Source of the DNA: Sparassis latifolia
Taxonomy: Eukaryota; Basidiomycota; Agaricomycetes; Polyporales; Sparassidaceae
Assembly (NCBI GenBank): GCA_018466975.1
Contig: CM031553.1
Span: forward strand, 1,612,001-1,676,000
DNA length: 64,000 nt
Direction of reading: 5' to 3'
Position numbers and translations under genes: made by a program. The notes under the pieces are model-generated. The model was given only the letters and a program-made list of their open reading frames with translations, was not told the DNA's origin and made no database searches. The number at the start of each line of letters is the position of its first letter. The stretch's first letter is position 1. Positions 1-11,317 of this stretch are shown piece by piece.

Positions 1-1260
1 CATGGATTCTCTCACCCCCATGGTGAAAGACAAGCAGGATGGTACCTTGCAGGAGATCGAGTCCACTGGACTCATTCTGGGTGATATGGTTTCATTTAAG
101 CTTGGTGACATTGTACTGTCGGATTGTCATCTGATGGAGGCAATCAATGTCTCTATCGATCAAGCTGCTCTCACTGGTGAGTGGTCTTCAGTCACGCAGC
201 GTTGCTTGTTGGTCAGGATGACAATACTACTGGACACTTGCAGAAGATTCTTCACATGGAGAACCAGGATGCCATTGACACTTGTGTCATTTTCGCCATT
301 GGTGATCCATCTCGCGCTCGCGCTGGTATTAGGCTCCTTGACTTCAAGCCTTTTAATCCCTTCGGCAAATGTACTGAGATCACGTACTGCGAGGAGTCGT
401 CGGGCAAGCTCAAGCGTGTCACCAAAGGTATGACTGGCATCATCATTGAACTTTGCATGCATAACAAGACAGATGATCTTGAGGCCAGGCTGGAGGCCGA
501 TGTCGAGGAGCTGGCTAGCCATGGTCTCTGTACACTGGCAATCACATATGAGGAGGTGGATGATGACAACCCCCAGGGAGAGGGTAATAGCTTCGAGCTC
601 ATTGGTCTACTCCCCATTTTCCACCCTCCTCATGAGAACACAAAGCAGACCATCAATGACGCCATCGCTCTCCGTGTCCATGTCAAGATGGTTACCGGTG
701 ACCAGCTTGCTATCACAAAGGAGACTGGCTGCCATCTCGGTCTCAGTGACCATATGTATCCCACTCAGTTACTTAAGGATGGCCTCGCACCTCATAGCAA
801 GCATGCCTCTGTAGACCCAATGATCTTGGATGCAGACAGTTTCGCTGAGGTCTTCCCTGAGCACAAGTACGAATCATCAAGTGCCTCCAAGGCCTTGGCC
901 ACCTGTGTGCCATGACTGGTAATGGTGCCAACGATGCTCCCACTTTGTCTCACGCTAACGTCAGTATTGCTGTCGAGGGTGCCACCAATGCAGCTCATGG
1001 TGTGGCTGACATTGTCTTGATGGAGCCCGGTTTGTCCACTATCATCCAGGTGATATGCGGTTCGTGTGTCATTTTCCAATGTATGCGGAACTATTTGATC
1101 TACGCGTGCACTTTCACCATTTGTATTGTGGTATGCTTCGCGATTATCACCTTTGTGTTCAAGTTTGACTTCACATCATTTATGATTCTGATCCTCGAGA
1201 TCAGCATGCAGGGTGCAGCACTGCTCAATAACATGAACGGCACACTCCTGCTTTGCAAGC
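1..1260 (+). pseudogene. Decayed plasma-membrane H+-ATPase (P-type, PMA1-like) fragment
   Basis: Three stretches match the fungal proton pump of the P3A ATPase family in order. The actuator region comes first (about 20-180, with DQAALTGE). Then follow a nucleotide-binding segment (about 181-905, with IGDPSRARAGIRLLDFKPFN and KMVTGDQLAITKETG) and the hinge and early C-terminal membrane segment (912-1210, with TGNGANDAP). The phosphorylated DKTGTLT segment between the first two is missing, and the frame changes near 180 and 905. Homology stops near 1210, before the last membrane helices. It cannot be a working pump. Many positions that are Arg in the family read Cys or His here, as CpG decay would produce. 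The window starts inside it, so its 5' part is unseen. Confidence 0.85.
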
Positions 1261-1393
1261 TTATGCAGTGCTGCAGAAAACATATCTTTTATACTAATAC
1301 CTCCCTATTCATGTATATGTTTGATACTAGTTCTTACTCTTATGATACTTGCTTTTCGCATAGTAGGAGAATGGCATCTAATATACCAGGATA

Positions 1394-1672
1394 ACTGAGG
1401 ACAAACCAGAGCATCTGAGGGCATATCAGAGCGCGATCAATACAGTGCAACCTAGGAAATCAGCTGTATCCTGTGAGCAGCTCAGAGTGACCCAGGCTGC
1501 CTCAGGAAAAATGCTGTAGAGACCTTGCTCTCAGAGCAACCTGGGACGCTCTGGCATCCCTGACACTCTGACAGCTCTCAGAGCATCTCAGAGCATCCTA
1601 GGACAGCTCAGGCTGCTCTAGGGCCACACGTGATTTTCCTGATGCCCCCGCTCAACACGAGGAGGCCAAACG
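1394..1672. repeat. Degenerate CAGAGCATC-rich low-complexity stretch
   Basis: This stretch lies between the ATPase relic and the first gag-like frame. Variants of CAGAGCATC, CTCAGAG and CAGGCTGC recur irregularly. I found no reading frame and no match to the 3' LTR at 11068, so it does not look like the missing 5' LTR. It could be the element's untranslated leader or an older repeat. Confidence 0.5.
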
Positions 1673-1673
1673 G

Positions 1674-3972
1674 ATGAGCAGCGGCGGGAACCCGCCTCTT
1701 GCCGTAACGTCAGAACCGGTGAGATCCACTGGATCTCATCAGGCCAGTGAAGAAACGGAAACAATGAGAATGAGAAGGATGCCACGACATCCTTTGCATT
1801 ACTCGCAGAGATTTCCGTCCCCGGCTCTACCAGCGCAACTGACCTCTTCCTTAGCGGACAAATTACATCGCGCTAAGGATAGAGCCTCAGGAAGCACTGC
1901 AAGCATGAGTTCCTCTGAACGCGTGCACAGAGAGAGAGCCCGAGAGGCACTCAGTGGGCTCAAGAAGAAGCGAACTGCGAGCTCGACGAACTACAAGAAA
2001 AACAAGAACGCGAGATGCAGGCCATTCGTGAGGCATACAAACGGACCCGCCACGCACAGAACGAGCGGTTTGAAAAAATAATGGACGAACTCGAAAATTC
2101 CTCAGGGGACGAAATCGACCCAGTGGACCAACCTGTCCCCTCGGGAACGAGGAACTCCATTGAGGAGATAGCGGTAGAATGAGGATTATACCCCTCAGAG
2201 GTCGAGGACCCGACGGCTGGTGCTCCCGATATAGTTATCGAGAGCACGTACCGTCGGTTGGCCCGACCACAGTAAGAGGGAGAGCCGGATGAGGAATACA
2301 ATCGAAGGGTGTTAATATACACCAGATAATTGGACCGGATGGCCTCAGAGTCTGAAAGGGCGTTAAGGGCATTCAGAGTACAACCACCGGTATCATCGAC
2401 ACCTCGCGTGACGTGGGGATCACTCCAATCCGGAATGGCTCCAGTAGCAGCTCCTGAAGGTGACCCCGGAAGTGATGATTCAAACGACTCCAATCCATAC
2501 CCTGGAGATGACGGCAATAACTCTGACCATTTCAGAAGAAATGGTCGAAGGCCCGCAACGCCACCCCGGGGACACCGACCTGGAGGACAACGGCTACCGC
2601 GATCCAATGGATCGACTCCGCCACCACTGCCTCCTCGACCAATGTAACCTGCAGGACCTGGATACCCCCGTGAGCCGCAAGGGCAGCTCATAGTGGGAAT
2701 GAACACATGATCTGCAGGACTGACATACGGTCCTGCAGTGAATGCAATGACGACTACGCAACAGCCCAACATTACTCGGAATGTAACATTCCAATTGGGA
2801 GTGACACAGCCAAACCTGGCAGTCCCTACCATAGTGAACTGACCCCCTCAATTCCCGGGAGTGAGTACAACAGCCGCACCAGGTACGCACGCAGGCCACG
2901 CGACCTACAACGATTGCATGGCCCAGGAGCGATACCTCCGGATATGTCTCCCGCAATCGAGAGGATCCATACAATGGTGGATGAGATAGTATCAAGAGAT
3001 CCCATTGATGAACCACCAGCGTACCTTAGAGTCACCAAGATGCCTCCACCGCCGCAATATGATGGGAAGGACGATCTTGACACATTCGAGGTCTGGCTAC
3101 AGAAATTGCTGAAATATTTCAAGACTCTCCGCATCACTGGCAATGCCATGGATGCGGATCGCCTACGGATATTGTGGCAAAGTCTTAAAGATGACGCCAC
3201 CAACTGGTTCTTTCTGAACGTGCAGTCACCGAACCGTGAAGTACCGCAGTGGTACTTCGAGGATGCGGTGATGCACCTCCACCGACAATTCCTGCACAAG
3301 GACTCGGAGCTGATAGCATCCGAGAAGTATGACAAGGCAACGTATAGCTTATCACGTGGAGGTGTGAGCGAGCTATACGACAGGCTATTACACCACGCAG
3401 ATCGCATGGTGCAATACCCAACGGAATATGCATTCCGGAAGAGGTTTATGGACGCGTTACCGCTACCGATGGTAGAAGTAATGCGTCTAGCCCACCTACT
3501 ATCACCTGAGAAACACACCATCGATGCACTGTATCGATCGGCTTTGGCGATCGAACAGGGCAATGGATGGCTGGACCAATACCGTACATACAAGGACCGC
3601 CGACAGCCTCAGAAGACCGGGGACCATACGGGGACCCGGAGTTCAAGTAAGGCCATGTCATTCCTCATGCCGATAATATCATCGACAGGAGATACATGAC
3701 CTAGCTACCGCCCGCAAGGACAAGGACGAGGAGGGGCACACCCAGGACATGCATGGCAGGCCGGTAATGCTGGCCGTAGAATGACGAACCCACGCGACGG
3801 ACAACGTCATGGGGGCAGTCGTCCTACTACAAACCCGGCAGTCTCGGGATTGAGACCACCAGCGAATAACAAGGCGACGAATGCAAACGTCACTTGTTAT
3901 TCCTGCAGCGGCAAGGGCCACTTCTCGACAGACCCGACGTGCCCGAACTATGGTAAACTGTGGCCAGCGTGA
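1674..3972 (+). pseudogene. gag: Gag polyprotein region with zinc knuckle, interrupted
   Basis: The N-terminal part (1674-2081) is charged and coiled-coil-like. It shifts frame near 1970 and carries stops near 2180-2330. The retrotransposon gag core is open from 2707 to 3699, with the family-type stretch from DLDTFEVWL through a tryptophan-containing NWFF segment. A TGA at 3697 interrupts it, but the same frame continues through a basic Gly/Arg-rich linker to a CCHC-like knuckle at about 3895-3942 (CYSCSGKGHFSTDPTC). In this knuckle the His-to-last-Cys spacing is 6 rather than the usual 4. Another TGA follows at 3970. Confidence 0.8.
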
Positions 3973-4439
3973 CTACATGCACAACGTGTAGTCGATGACC
4001 ACTCCGAGGATGAGGAACAAGCAAACCAAGAACTGGCAGAACCAGAGGCTACAGTTCAGGAGCCGGCTCCACAGGAGACGACCCCCAAAACTGACGGAAA
4101 CAAAGGGCCCTACCAGAACGACACAGGATATCAGACATATCCTGAGTCGGATTGGGCCCCAGAGGGATCACAGTACTTATCGGCAGATGAGCGTGAACCC
4201 CCATCTGGAGACGATGGCTGGAACGATGACTACGATGTTCACCTGGGATCAATGAGATTCAGCGCCATGCATCAACACAAGCCTGGAAAGTGTATGCAGA
4301 CCGTACACCTCCACGCTAGCAAACACGCAACAGACACATGATTCTCGAGGAATGCATGGCTGTACGACTCACACGTACGATGCCTGACCGATCCAGCCAT
4401 GCAGCCTCAGAGAAACCCGCAGACACAATGAACACTATG

Positions 4440-4902
4440 TGCAGAGGTCCTGATCAATGGGATCAAGACCTATACACTATTCGACTCGGGGTGCACAACG
4501 GACTCCATTTCTCCGGAAATGGCGTACATCTCGAAGGCAGACCGAATCGACCTGGATGACCAAATAGGTCTCCAACTGGGCACCAAGGGAAGCAGGACAC
4601 GCATCAATTATGGTGCATGACCCACGATCTCCATAGGCCCAGTAAAGGCACAACACTACCTAGACGTCGTCGATATCGATAGATACAACGCCGTACTAGG
4701 CACAGTGTTCATGCATAAATATGGCGTGGTCCTCGACTTCGAGAACCGCACCATATCGATCCAACGGCAAAAAATACCGACCTACGCGGAAGTGGACGAG
4801 GCCACAATCATTGCGAATCGCAAGGATATGTCGCACTCACAATACCGCATGCACAACAACGTCGGTACCATTACTGCCATCACCTCGGACAACCTGCAAT
4901 AG
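4440..4902 (+). pseudogene. Retropepsin-like aspartic protease segment
   Basis: In the same frame as gag lies a segment with LFDSGCTTDSISPEMA. This corresponds to the catalytic DS/TG loop of retropepsins, followed by the hydrophobic stretch ending YNAVLGTVFMHKYG that is usual before the Ty3/gypsy RT. A TGA at 4618 splits the domain and a TAG closes the frame at 4900. The loop reads DSGC, where DSGA or DTGA is more usual. It is upstream of and in frame with the RT leader at 4912. Confidence 0.7.
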
Positions 4903-4911
4903 GACCCCGCA

Positions 4912-6263
4912 ATGAGACCAATGGCCACAAAGCCGCCCCAGTCTCATGGTGCGAAACCAAGGACAGTCCTAAGGGGGGAGGGGAATGACGGAAATGTCAA
5001 GGCGAAAGAAAAATCAACCACGAGAAACAGGAAACAGCCCAAAAAGGACTGTTTCCCTGACATCTCGGAGAAGTTCGCACCGACTAGACACTCGATGGAC
5101 GAACCAAGACGGGACCAGTTCGGTCAGCCAAACCCATTAGGTCTAAATGACTTAATGGCGTTCGAACTGAACGAACATCGTAAAAATGAAGAAATTCGCG
5201 CCACACTTGTAGAACCATCAGACACAACAGCATCTGAGGAGAAACTACAAGAACGCCGAAAAGCCTGGATGGAGAAGATGAAGGACATAATGTGTCCCTC
5301 GCCCCCAATCCTTCCACCGTTCCGTGAGATCGACCATCGAATACCGCTCATCAATGACGATGAGCAGTATCGACTGCGATTACCAAGATGTGCCGACGCA
5401 ATGAAGCCATTGCTCCTAACAAAATCCAACGATACCAGGACGCTGGCTGGTGGGAGTCCAAGCAGGCTCCCCAGGCAGCACCCATGATATGCATTATGAA
5501 GAAGAGTGGAAAATTACGGACGGTTGTCGATGCGCGTAAACGCAACGACAACACCATAAAGGATGTAACTCCATTCCTGGACCAGGACCAGATACGCATG
5601 GACGTGTCTAGTGCCAAATACCGGTCGAAGATTGACTTGTCCGACATGTATGAACAAATACGGGTGGCAGCAGAGGATGTCTGGAAAACAGTGTTCTCCA
5701 CCCCATACGGTACATTCATAAGTCATGTCATGCAACAAGGTGATTGCAATGCCCCAGCGACATTCCAAAGCCTCATGATGTTGATATTCCGTGACTGCAT
5801 CGGACGATACATTCACGTATACCTCGACGACATATTCGTGTTCTCCGATACAATCGAAGAGCATGAACGCCACCTGGAAATTGTATTCCATAAGCTGAGG
5901 GAGGCAAAGCTCTACCTTAGTGAGACGAAGTGCGACCTATATTCACGGAGCATGAACTGCCTAGGTCATCTAATCGATGACCGAGGACTCCACGCAGACT
6001 CAGACAAGATGAGCCGTATTCGCAAATGGCGAATACCCCGATCTTACAAAGAAGTACAACACTTCCTAGGGCTTGTGAACTACCTAGGACACTTCATGCC
6101 CGACGTAACAGCGTACACCTCGCCATTGTCGGACATGGCTCACAATGACCGAGCATTCGTGTGGTGCCCAATGCACACCAAATGCTTTGAAATGATCAAA
6201 GCTTTGGCGTGCAAGGCACCCATCCTGAAGTCAATTGACCCACGTCAACCAGAACCCATCTGA
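4912..6263 (+). pseudogene. pol: Reverse transcriptase domain of Ty3/gypsy pol
   Basis: The RT linker (FREIDHRIPLIND) begins in frame 1. The domain continues in frame 3 after an AAAA run at 5421-5424, where one base seems to be lacking. The RT palm carries LRTVVDARKRND, a KIDLSDMYEQIRV strand and the catalytic YLDD at 5819-5830, all intact. The thumb region ends with FLGLVNYLGHFMPD. A TGA at 6261 then separates RT from RNase H in the same frame. The copy therefore contains recognisable catalytic residues but cannot be translated through. Confidence 0.88.
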
Positions 6264-8432
6264 GTGATATCTGATGCATCACTATACAGTGTTGGAGCGA
6301 TGTATGGACAGGGACCAGACTGGCAAACCTGTCACCTGGCTGGCTTCCTGTCGAAGAAATTCACGAGTGTGCAACGTGCTTATAAGACCTATGAGCACGA
6401 GGCACTCGCGATACTGGAAGCTCTCCTCAATTGGAAGGACAAACTACTTGGCCGACCGATAGTGATCGCAACTGACCACCAGGCATTGAAGTATTTTGAA
6501 GGCATAACCAATCCAACGAATCGACAGATTCGTTGGAATGAGTACATGTCTCGATTCCAATACAAAATCCAGTACATAGAAGGTGCGACCAATAAGGTCG
6601 CGGACTGTCTATCTAGGTACTACGAGAATGACAATGTGGATGAATTCGCACCCATCCAGGACTACACGAATGCAGATGCTCATCTAGACCCTGAGTGGGA
6701 TAACCTACCATCCAACCATATTGCTGAGCTGTGCGCCGGAACAATCCAGCGCTCAGCACAGCTGCCCAAGGAGGTGCAGGAGTCAAGGGATCAGGAGGCC
6801 AGCGAAATGGCCTCCCACCTGCCCCTAGTAATGCCAACCACAGGCGCAAAGGATGAGGATCCGATGATTGCTGAGTCATGCACCAACGGACCTTCACTGA
6901 AGGCCTGCTTGGAACAGGATACCCCATTCCTGGCTGCAGTCCAAAAGGGCTACGGCGAGGACCCATTATTTAGGAAGGTCGTTGAATCCCCTACGGAATT
7001 CAGCACCTTCATAATCTGGGACAAGACAATATACACAAAAAACCGCCAGGATGAAGAAGTTATCTGCATCCTGAGGGTTCTGTACCGTCATCGAATGATG
7101 ACCGAGATCATCATCGATAGAGGGCACATGACCATAGGACACTATGGCCCACAAAAGACGTTGGAATACATCCGACGGTGGTTCTGGTGGCCTAGGATCG
7201 GACGCAATATCGAAAAATTCTGTGTGACATGCGGGGCCTGCCAAATGGCAAAGCCTTGCAATCACCTGCAAGCAGGATTACTTCATTCCTTGCCGATTCC
7301 ACGGTTTCCGTGGAATTCGATAACAATGGACTTCGTCAGTCCATTTCTGCGATCAAAGGGATATGACTACCTATGGGTAGTCATATGCCGCCTTACATCA
7401 ATGGTACATCTGGTCCCCGTGAATACGACGAGCACGGCCTCGGACATAGCTGAGCTCTATGTCCGAGAAATTGTGCAACTACATGGGATGCCCAAGTCCA
7501 TCGTCTCGGAACGGGACTCAAAGTTCACGTCGAAATTTTGGCATGAACTACATCGACTCCTGGGTGCGAAGCTACTCATGTCGACGTCATTCCATCCACA
7601 AACCGATGGGCTGTCCGAGCGGACCATCCGATTGGTATCCCAAATCCTACGGTCCATCGTGTCACCCAATCAATTAGATTGGATAGACCAGATCCCGATG
7701 GTTGAGTTCGCGTTGAACTCAGCCACGAGCGCAACCACAGGATTTGCCCCATTCGAACTTAATTATGGATACTTGCCGCGAATGATTGGAGGCCTGCACG
7801 GAACCACGAAATTTGTGAGCATGCAGGAATTTGCCCAACGAGCATTGGCCAACCTCGAGATGGCGCACGATGCCATCATCGAGAGCCGTACACACCAAAT
7901 GTTCCAAGCTAATAAACTACGGCAGAAGGAGCTGGAGTTTACGACTGGATCGAAGGTGTATCTATCCATGCAGAACCTCGCACTACCTAAGGGTCATATG
8001 AGGAAGCTGATGCCCAAATTTATTGGACCATACGAGATCACCGACGTTCATGCGGCAACCTCTAACTACACATTAGAATTGCCGCAAGAACTGAAGGACT
8101 GGCATATCCTACCTATATTCCACATTTCGCTACTCCGACGACACGAGTCCCATGACGACGTGTTGTTTCCGCACCATGAGGCAAAGTCGTACTACAACTT
8201 TGGCGATGATGCGGAAACGGAATGGCTAGTAGATGAAATTGTAGGCCATCGCTGGGATGGCAATAAAATCGAATTCCATGTGCGATGGACGCTAGGCGAC
8301 CATACATGGGAGCCATATGCCCACTGCAAGGAATTGGCCGCGCTCGATGAGTACTTCACACTAATGGGTGTGAAGGACTGGAGAGCGCTGCTGCATAAGG
8401 CCATGCCACCTGTGAAACGAAAGAAAAAATAA
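6264..8432 (+). pseudogene. pol: RNase H, integrase and chromodomain part of pol
   Basis: A 722-codon open frame directly follows the stop at 6261. It starts with the RNase H motif ISDASLYSVGAMYG. It then has the integrase HHCC zinc finger (GHMTIGHYGPQKTLEY to CVTCGACQMAK) and an rve core with the catalytic Asp of ITMDFV, the Asp of SERDSKF and the Glu of LSERT. The C-terminal chromodomain includes AETEWLVDEIVGHRW and DHTWEP. Chromodomains of this group target integration to heterochromatin. The long intact frame suggests this part decayed less than gag and protease. Confidence 0.9.
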
Positions 8433-8533
8433 CCATAAGTGGAGGACCGGACGTGTATAACATCAAAGGATGTACGTGTCATGTCCACGTGACAGATCAC
8501 GTGAGACGCCGGCACTTGCCCATGTAACTACAC

Positions 8534-10837
8534 GTGTGGCAAGGCCACCACTCCCACACTCCTACCACCATGTCCCAACCAACCCTGCCTATGGAAACCG
8601 ATGACGACGAGGCGACAACAAGCCGCCCCGCCACACAACAGCAAGGCCGACCAAGGTCGACATCTCCGCAGCTCCAATTCAGAACTGCAGTGATGCCACA
8701 GGCCCTACAGCAACCACCACCACCACCGATCGCGATACGATCGATGGCGGCCCCAGCGATCACAACTACATCGACAACCACAGCACCCACGGGTGCTGGG
8801 AACGCAGCAGTGATGCTGCCATCGCCGATCCTGACAGTGATGGAACAGTGGGTCTCTTTTGGGACCCACCAGTTCACGCTATACCACATGGAGGCGTGCG
8901 CCGTGTGCTACAGCTACCTCCAACATATCGTGATGGCACGCAACATGGCCCCCTATCAGGAAGCCCACACAGATGTGCTCAACGCTGAGCAGCACCTGTT
9001 CTGGGAGCACTTCCAGACCTACATGGCCTCGGAAGGGGGAGGACGTGGTGATGTTCCCATGCAGCAATGCAACATGGAGCTGCGAGCACAACTCCGTGTG
9101 GCGGAAACAGAAGCAACCACACAGTGACGACAGGTCGACGACCTACTAAGGGAGCGTGAACGCCTCCTCAGGCAGATTGCGTCAAGTTCCCGACCTCGAT
9201 CGCCCCTGGACTATCGCGGGCGACCAAGCGGGGCTCCACGGAGACAACCATCTCCACTGGAATACCTACCTCCCCCGAGGGAGCGAAGGTATTCCCCCCC
9301 ATCAACGAACAGCAGCTCACGCCGGTACTCACCGCCGTCGAACAGCAGCTCGCACCGGTACTCACCGCCATCGAATGCAAGTGGATCGCGATGTCGATCC
9401 CCGGCATGATACTCAACCAGGGGAGCACAGCGATACGCGCCCTACGCCGCGGTGAGTAGGCCGAGCTCGGCCACACACCACACCTCAGGAATGCCCCTGC
9501 CACTGAGACACATGCCCCCAGGGCCACCACCAAGGAGTGGTGCCCCTGGACCGCTGACCGGTCCTACATCGGGACCGCCGGCTGGCTACGTTCCGCAACC
9601 CCCAGTTGGTCCCGCTCCTGCCCCTGTAAAGTCACGCGCACAGCAGGCCTACGAGCACATCGACAACGATGAGTCGGAGTCGGAGCCATCCACAGACGGA
9701 GACAATGAGCCCAACGACATCGAGGTCCAGCGGCTCAACAAACAGCGCCAGAGGAGCCGCGGCCCGATGAACCTGCCCAGGCAAGGAGCATCGAGGAGCG
9801 ACGACAAAGGGAAGACAGTGCCACGGCCGTCAGACACCGATAACGATGTCTCACCGGCCCCGCACAACTGGCCCAATTCGTTCCCCCTCCCGGTCAACAT
9901 GCAACCGTGGAAGGCGACCGAGTGGTACAACTTTGTACCCCGGTACATCCGCGGCTCGCAGCGCATCATCAATGCGACACACGGTGGCAACGATGGCGCA
10001 TGCACCCGGGCGACCGACCTCATCTGACAGATGCAGCAAGATGGACGCTTGACTGCATCCCATGGCATGATGAACCTACTCATGTCGTGGCGACATCACG
10101 GCAGCTCTGGAGTGATTCACCTGCCGACAGTTCCCCCTCCCTGTCGGATGACCAACCCCACCAGCTCATCGACGTTCGACGAGTGGGTGGCGTGGTATGC
10201 ACAGAACCCGAGACAGGTTCACTGGGCTGTCAGGCACTTGAACAATGACCGCTCGGAGGCCCCACTACACCAGGACCTGGAGGCGATGTGGCTTGCACGT
10301 CGCATGGCCCCCATTATCCCACTAGGTGTACCAGCGACGGCCCACAATGTGTTCATTGAGCACACTGCGGAGCTGTTCTCCATCCTTGGGCTGTACGCAT
10401 GGATCGTACAGGTCGGACATTACCCTGTGGCAAACAACAACGAGCCGGCCCCGTTTCCCTGCTCATCTGCCCAAAACTCGTCCATATATGATGTCGCGCA
10501 ATGGTACGCTGCCCGCAGGTTCCATCCCATGTGGATTGGATTCCTCGAGGAGTTCCACTGTCGACACTGCAACTATATCCTCGGACAGGTTCTCGAAGAT
10601 GTGACCCCGTTTGAGGGACACTTCTCGGCGGACCTTTGTGACGGACACGCTCGGCTGGTACCCCCGACCCACGAGTTGTTATCACTTGTCAATGAGGACG
10701 TGGTGATGCAGCTGCCAGACCCCGAACCACCCACACCCAGTGCTGGCAATGCCCCTGCTGGCAGCAGTCAGCTGGGCCCCAACCTCAGAGCGACCCCCGA
10801 GGCTGGTGACCCTGACCACGACATGGGCAGCCACTAG
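8534..10837 (+). pseudogene. Extra reading frame between pol and the 3' LTR, unknown product
   Basis: A single frame runs about 2.3 kb from an ATG at 8534. It is broken only by TGA at 9125, 9407 and 10025. I do not recognise the product. The N-terminal third is rich in Pro, Ser, Thr and Arg with a Gln/Pro stretch (QALQQPPPPPIAI). The middle has repeated RRYSPPS-like units. The C-terminal 370 codons look globular, with many Trp, His and Cys (for example FDEWVAWYAQNPRQVHWAV). No RT, integrase or zinc-knuckle motif is visible. Its location inside the element suggests an accessory retrotransposon gene; a second gag-like or captured gene is an alternative. Confidence 0.6.
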
Positions 10838-11058
10838 CTCACACTGGCATGCCCCCCATTGACGTGCCACTGTGGGCCACAGCTGGGGACGTGATGCGTA
10901 CCCTCTGTGTGCCCGCAACCCGCCTGTGTGTTCTGGCCGTGTCTGTTGTCGCCTTCGCCCGTTGCCTTGCCTCATCCTACCATATCGCCTTGCATTGCTG
11001 CCTGTGTCACCCATTCGATGGCGCAGTCAGTGCTATGGTCCCGTGGAACATGTCCAGT

Positions 11059-11067
11059 GGGGGAGGG
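11059..11067 (+). other. Polypurine tract of the retroelement
   Basis: GGGGGAGGG abuts the TG of the 3' LTR. Plus-strand priming in LTR elements starts at such a tract, which supports the LTR start at 11068. Confidence 0.75.
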
Positions 11068-11317
11068 TGTAACATGCTGCTGTTGTATTGCAGGGCACAA
11101 GTACCAAGCGGTACTTGTGCCCTAATCTTATCTAATCTCATCATGTATTACATAATTGTTGTGTACTGTTTGTATGTGCTCTGCGTGTATCGAGCGCGCG
11201 TCGGTGTGTTGAAGTCAGAGACTTAACACACCACGACCTTGATACACGCACGACGCTCCAGAATAGAGCTTAGTGCACTGTATCTGAGGTTCGGTGTGAT
11301 AAGGCCTCGCCCCCCCA
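11068..11317 (+). repeat. 3' LTR of the Ty3/gypsy element
   Basis: It begins TGTAAC right after the polypurine tract and ends ...CCCCCCCA just where Tnp2 homology begins on the opposite strand, giving about 250 bp with TG...CA ends. The right edge is inferred from the break in transposase homology. A shorter alternative ending at about 11230 (TTAACACA) is possible. Only one copy was found. Confidence 0.6.
11093..11122. other. Perfect 13-bp hairpin in the LTR
   Basis: Arms GGGCACAAGTACC and GGTACTTGTGCCC are separated by the loop AAGC, starting 25 bp inside the LTR. Possible roles are RNA structure in R/U5 or a protein-binding palindrome; none can be decided from sequence. Confidence 0.85.

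Larger units (their letters stand above)
1674..11317 (+). mobile_element. Degenerate Ty3/gypsy chromovirus, 3' LTR present, 5' LTR not found
   Basis: The order gag, zinc knuckle, aspartic protease, reverse transcriptase, RNase H, integrase, chromodomain is that of a Ty3/gypsy (Metaviridae) chromovirus. An additional frame at 8534-10837, a polypurine tract and one LTR follow. Pol is readable but crossed by stops (3697, 3970, 4339, 4429, 4618, 4900, 6261) and a frame change at 5421, so the copy is not autonomous. The right end falls inside a Tnp2 transposase gene on the other strand. No second LTR was seen on the left, so the 5' end is probably deleted or rearranged against the ATPase relic. 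Confidence 0.85.

Noticed and set aside
1394..1672. 5' LTR of the gypsy element
   Set aside because: No similarity to 11068-11317 was seen and no TG...CA structure.
1960..2832. 290-codon minus-strand frame opposite gag
   Set aside because: Its composition mirrors the Pro/Arg-rich gag on the plus strand and it has no motifs.
2826..3593. 255-codon minus-strand frame
   Set aside because: Antisense shadow of the gag core.
3970..3972. Programmed stop suppression after the gag zinc knuckle
   Set aside because: Tempting by position, but the same kind of TGA occurs throughout gag, protease, pol and the extra frame, so decay explains it better.
8497..8889. Gly/Val-rich minus-strand frame
   Set aside because: Opposite strand of the Pro/Thr-rich start of the extra retroelement frame.
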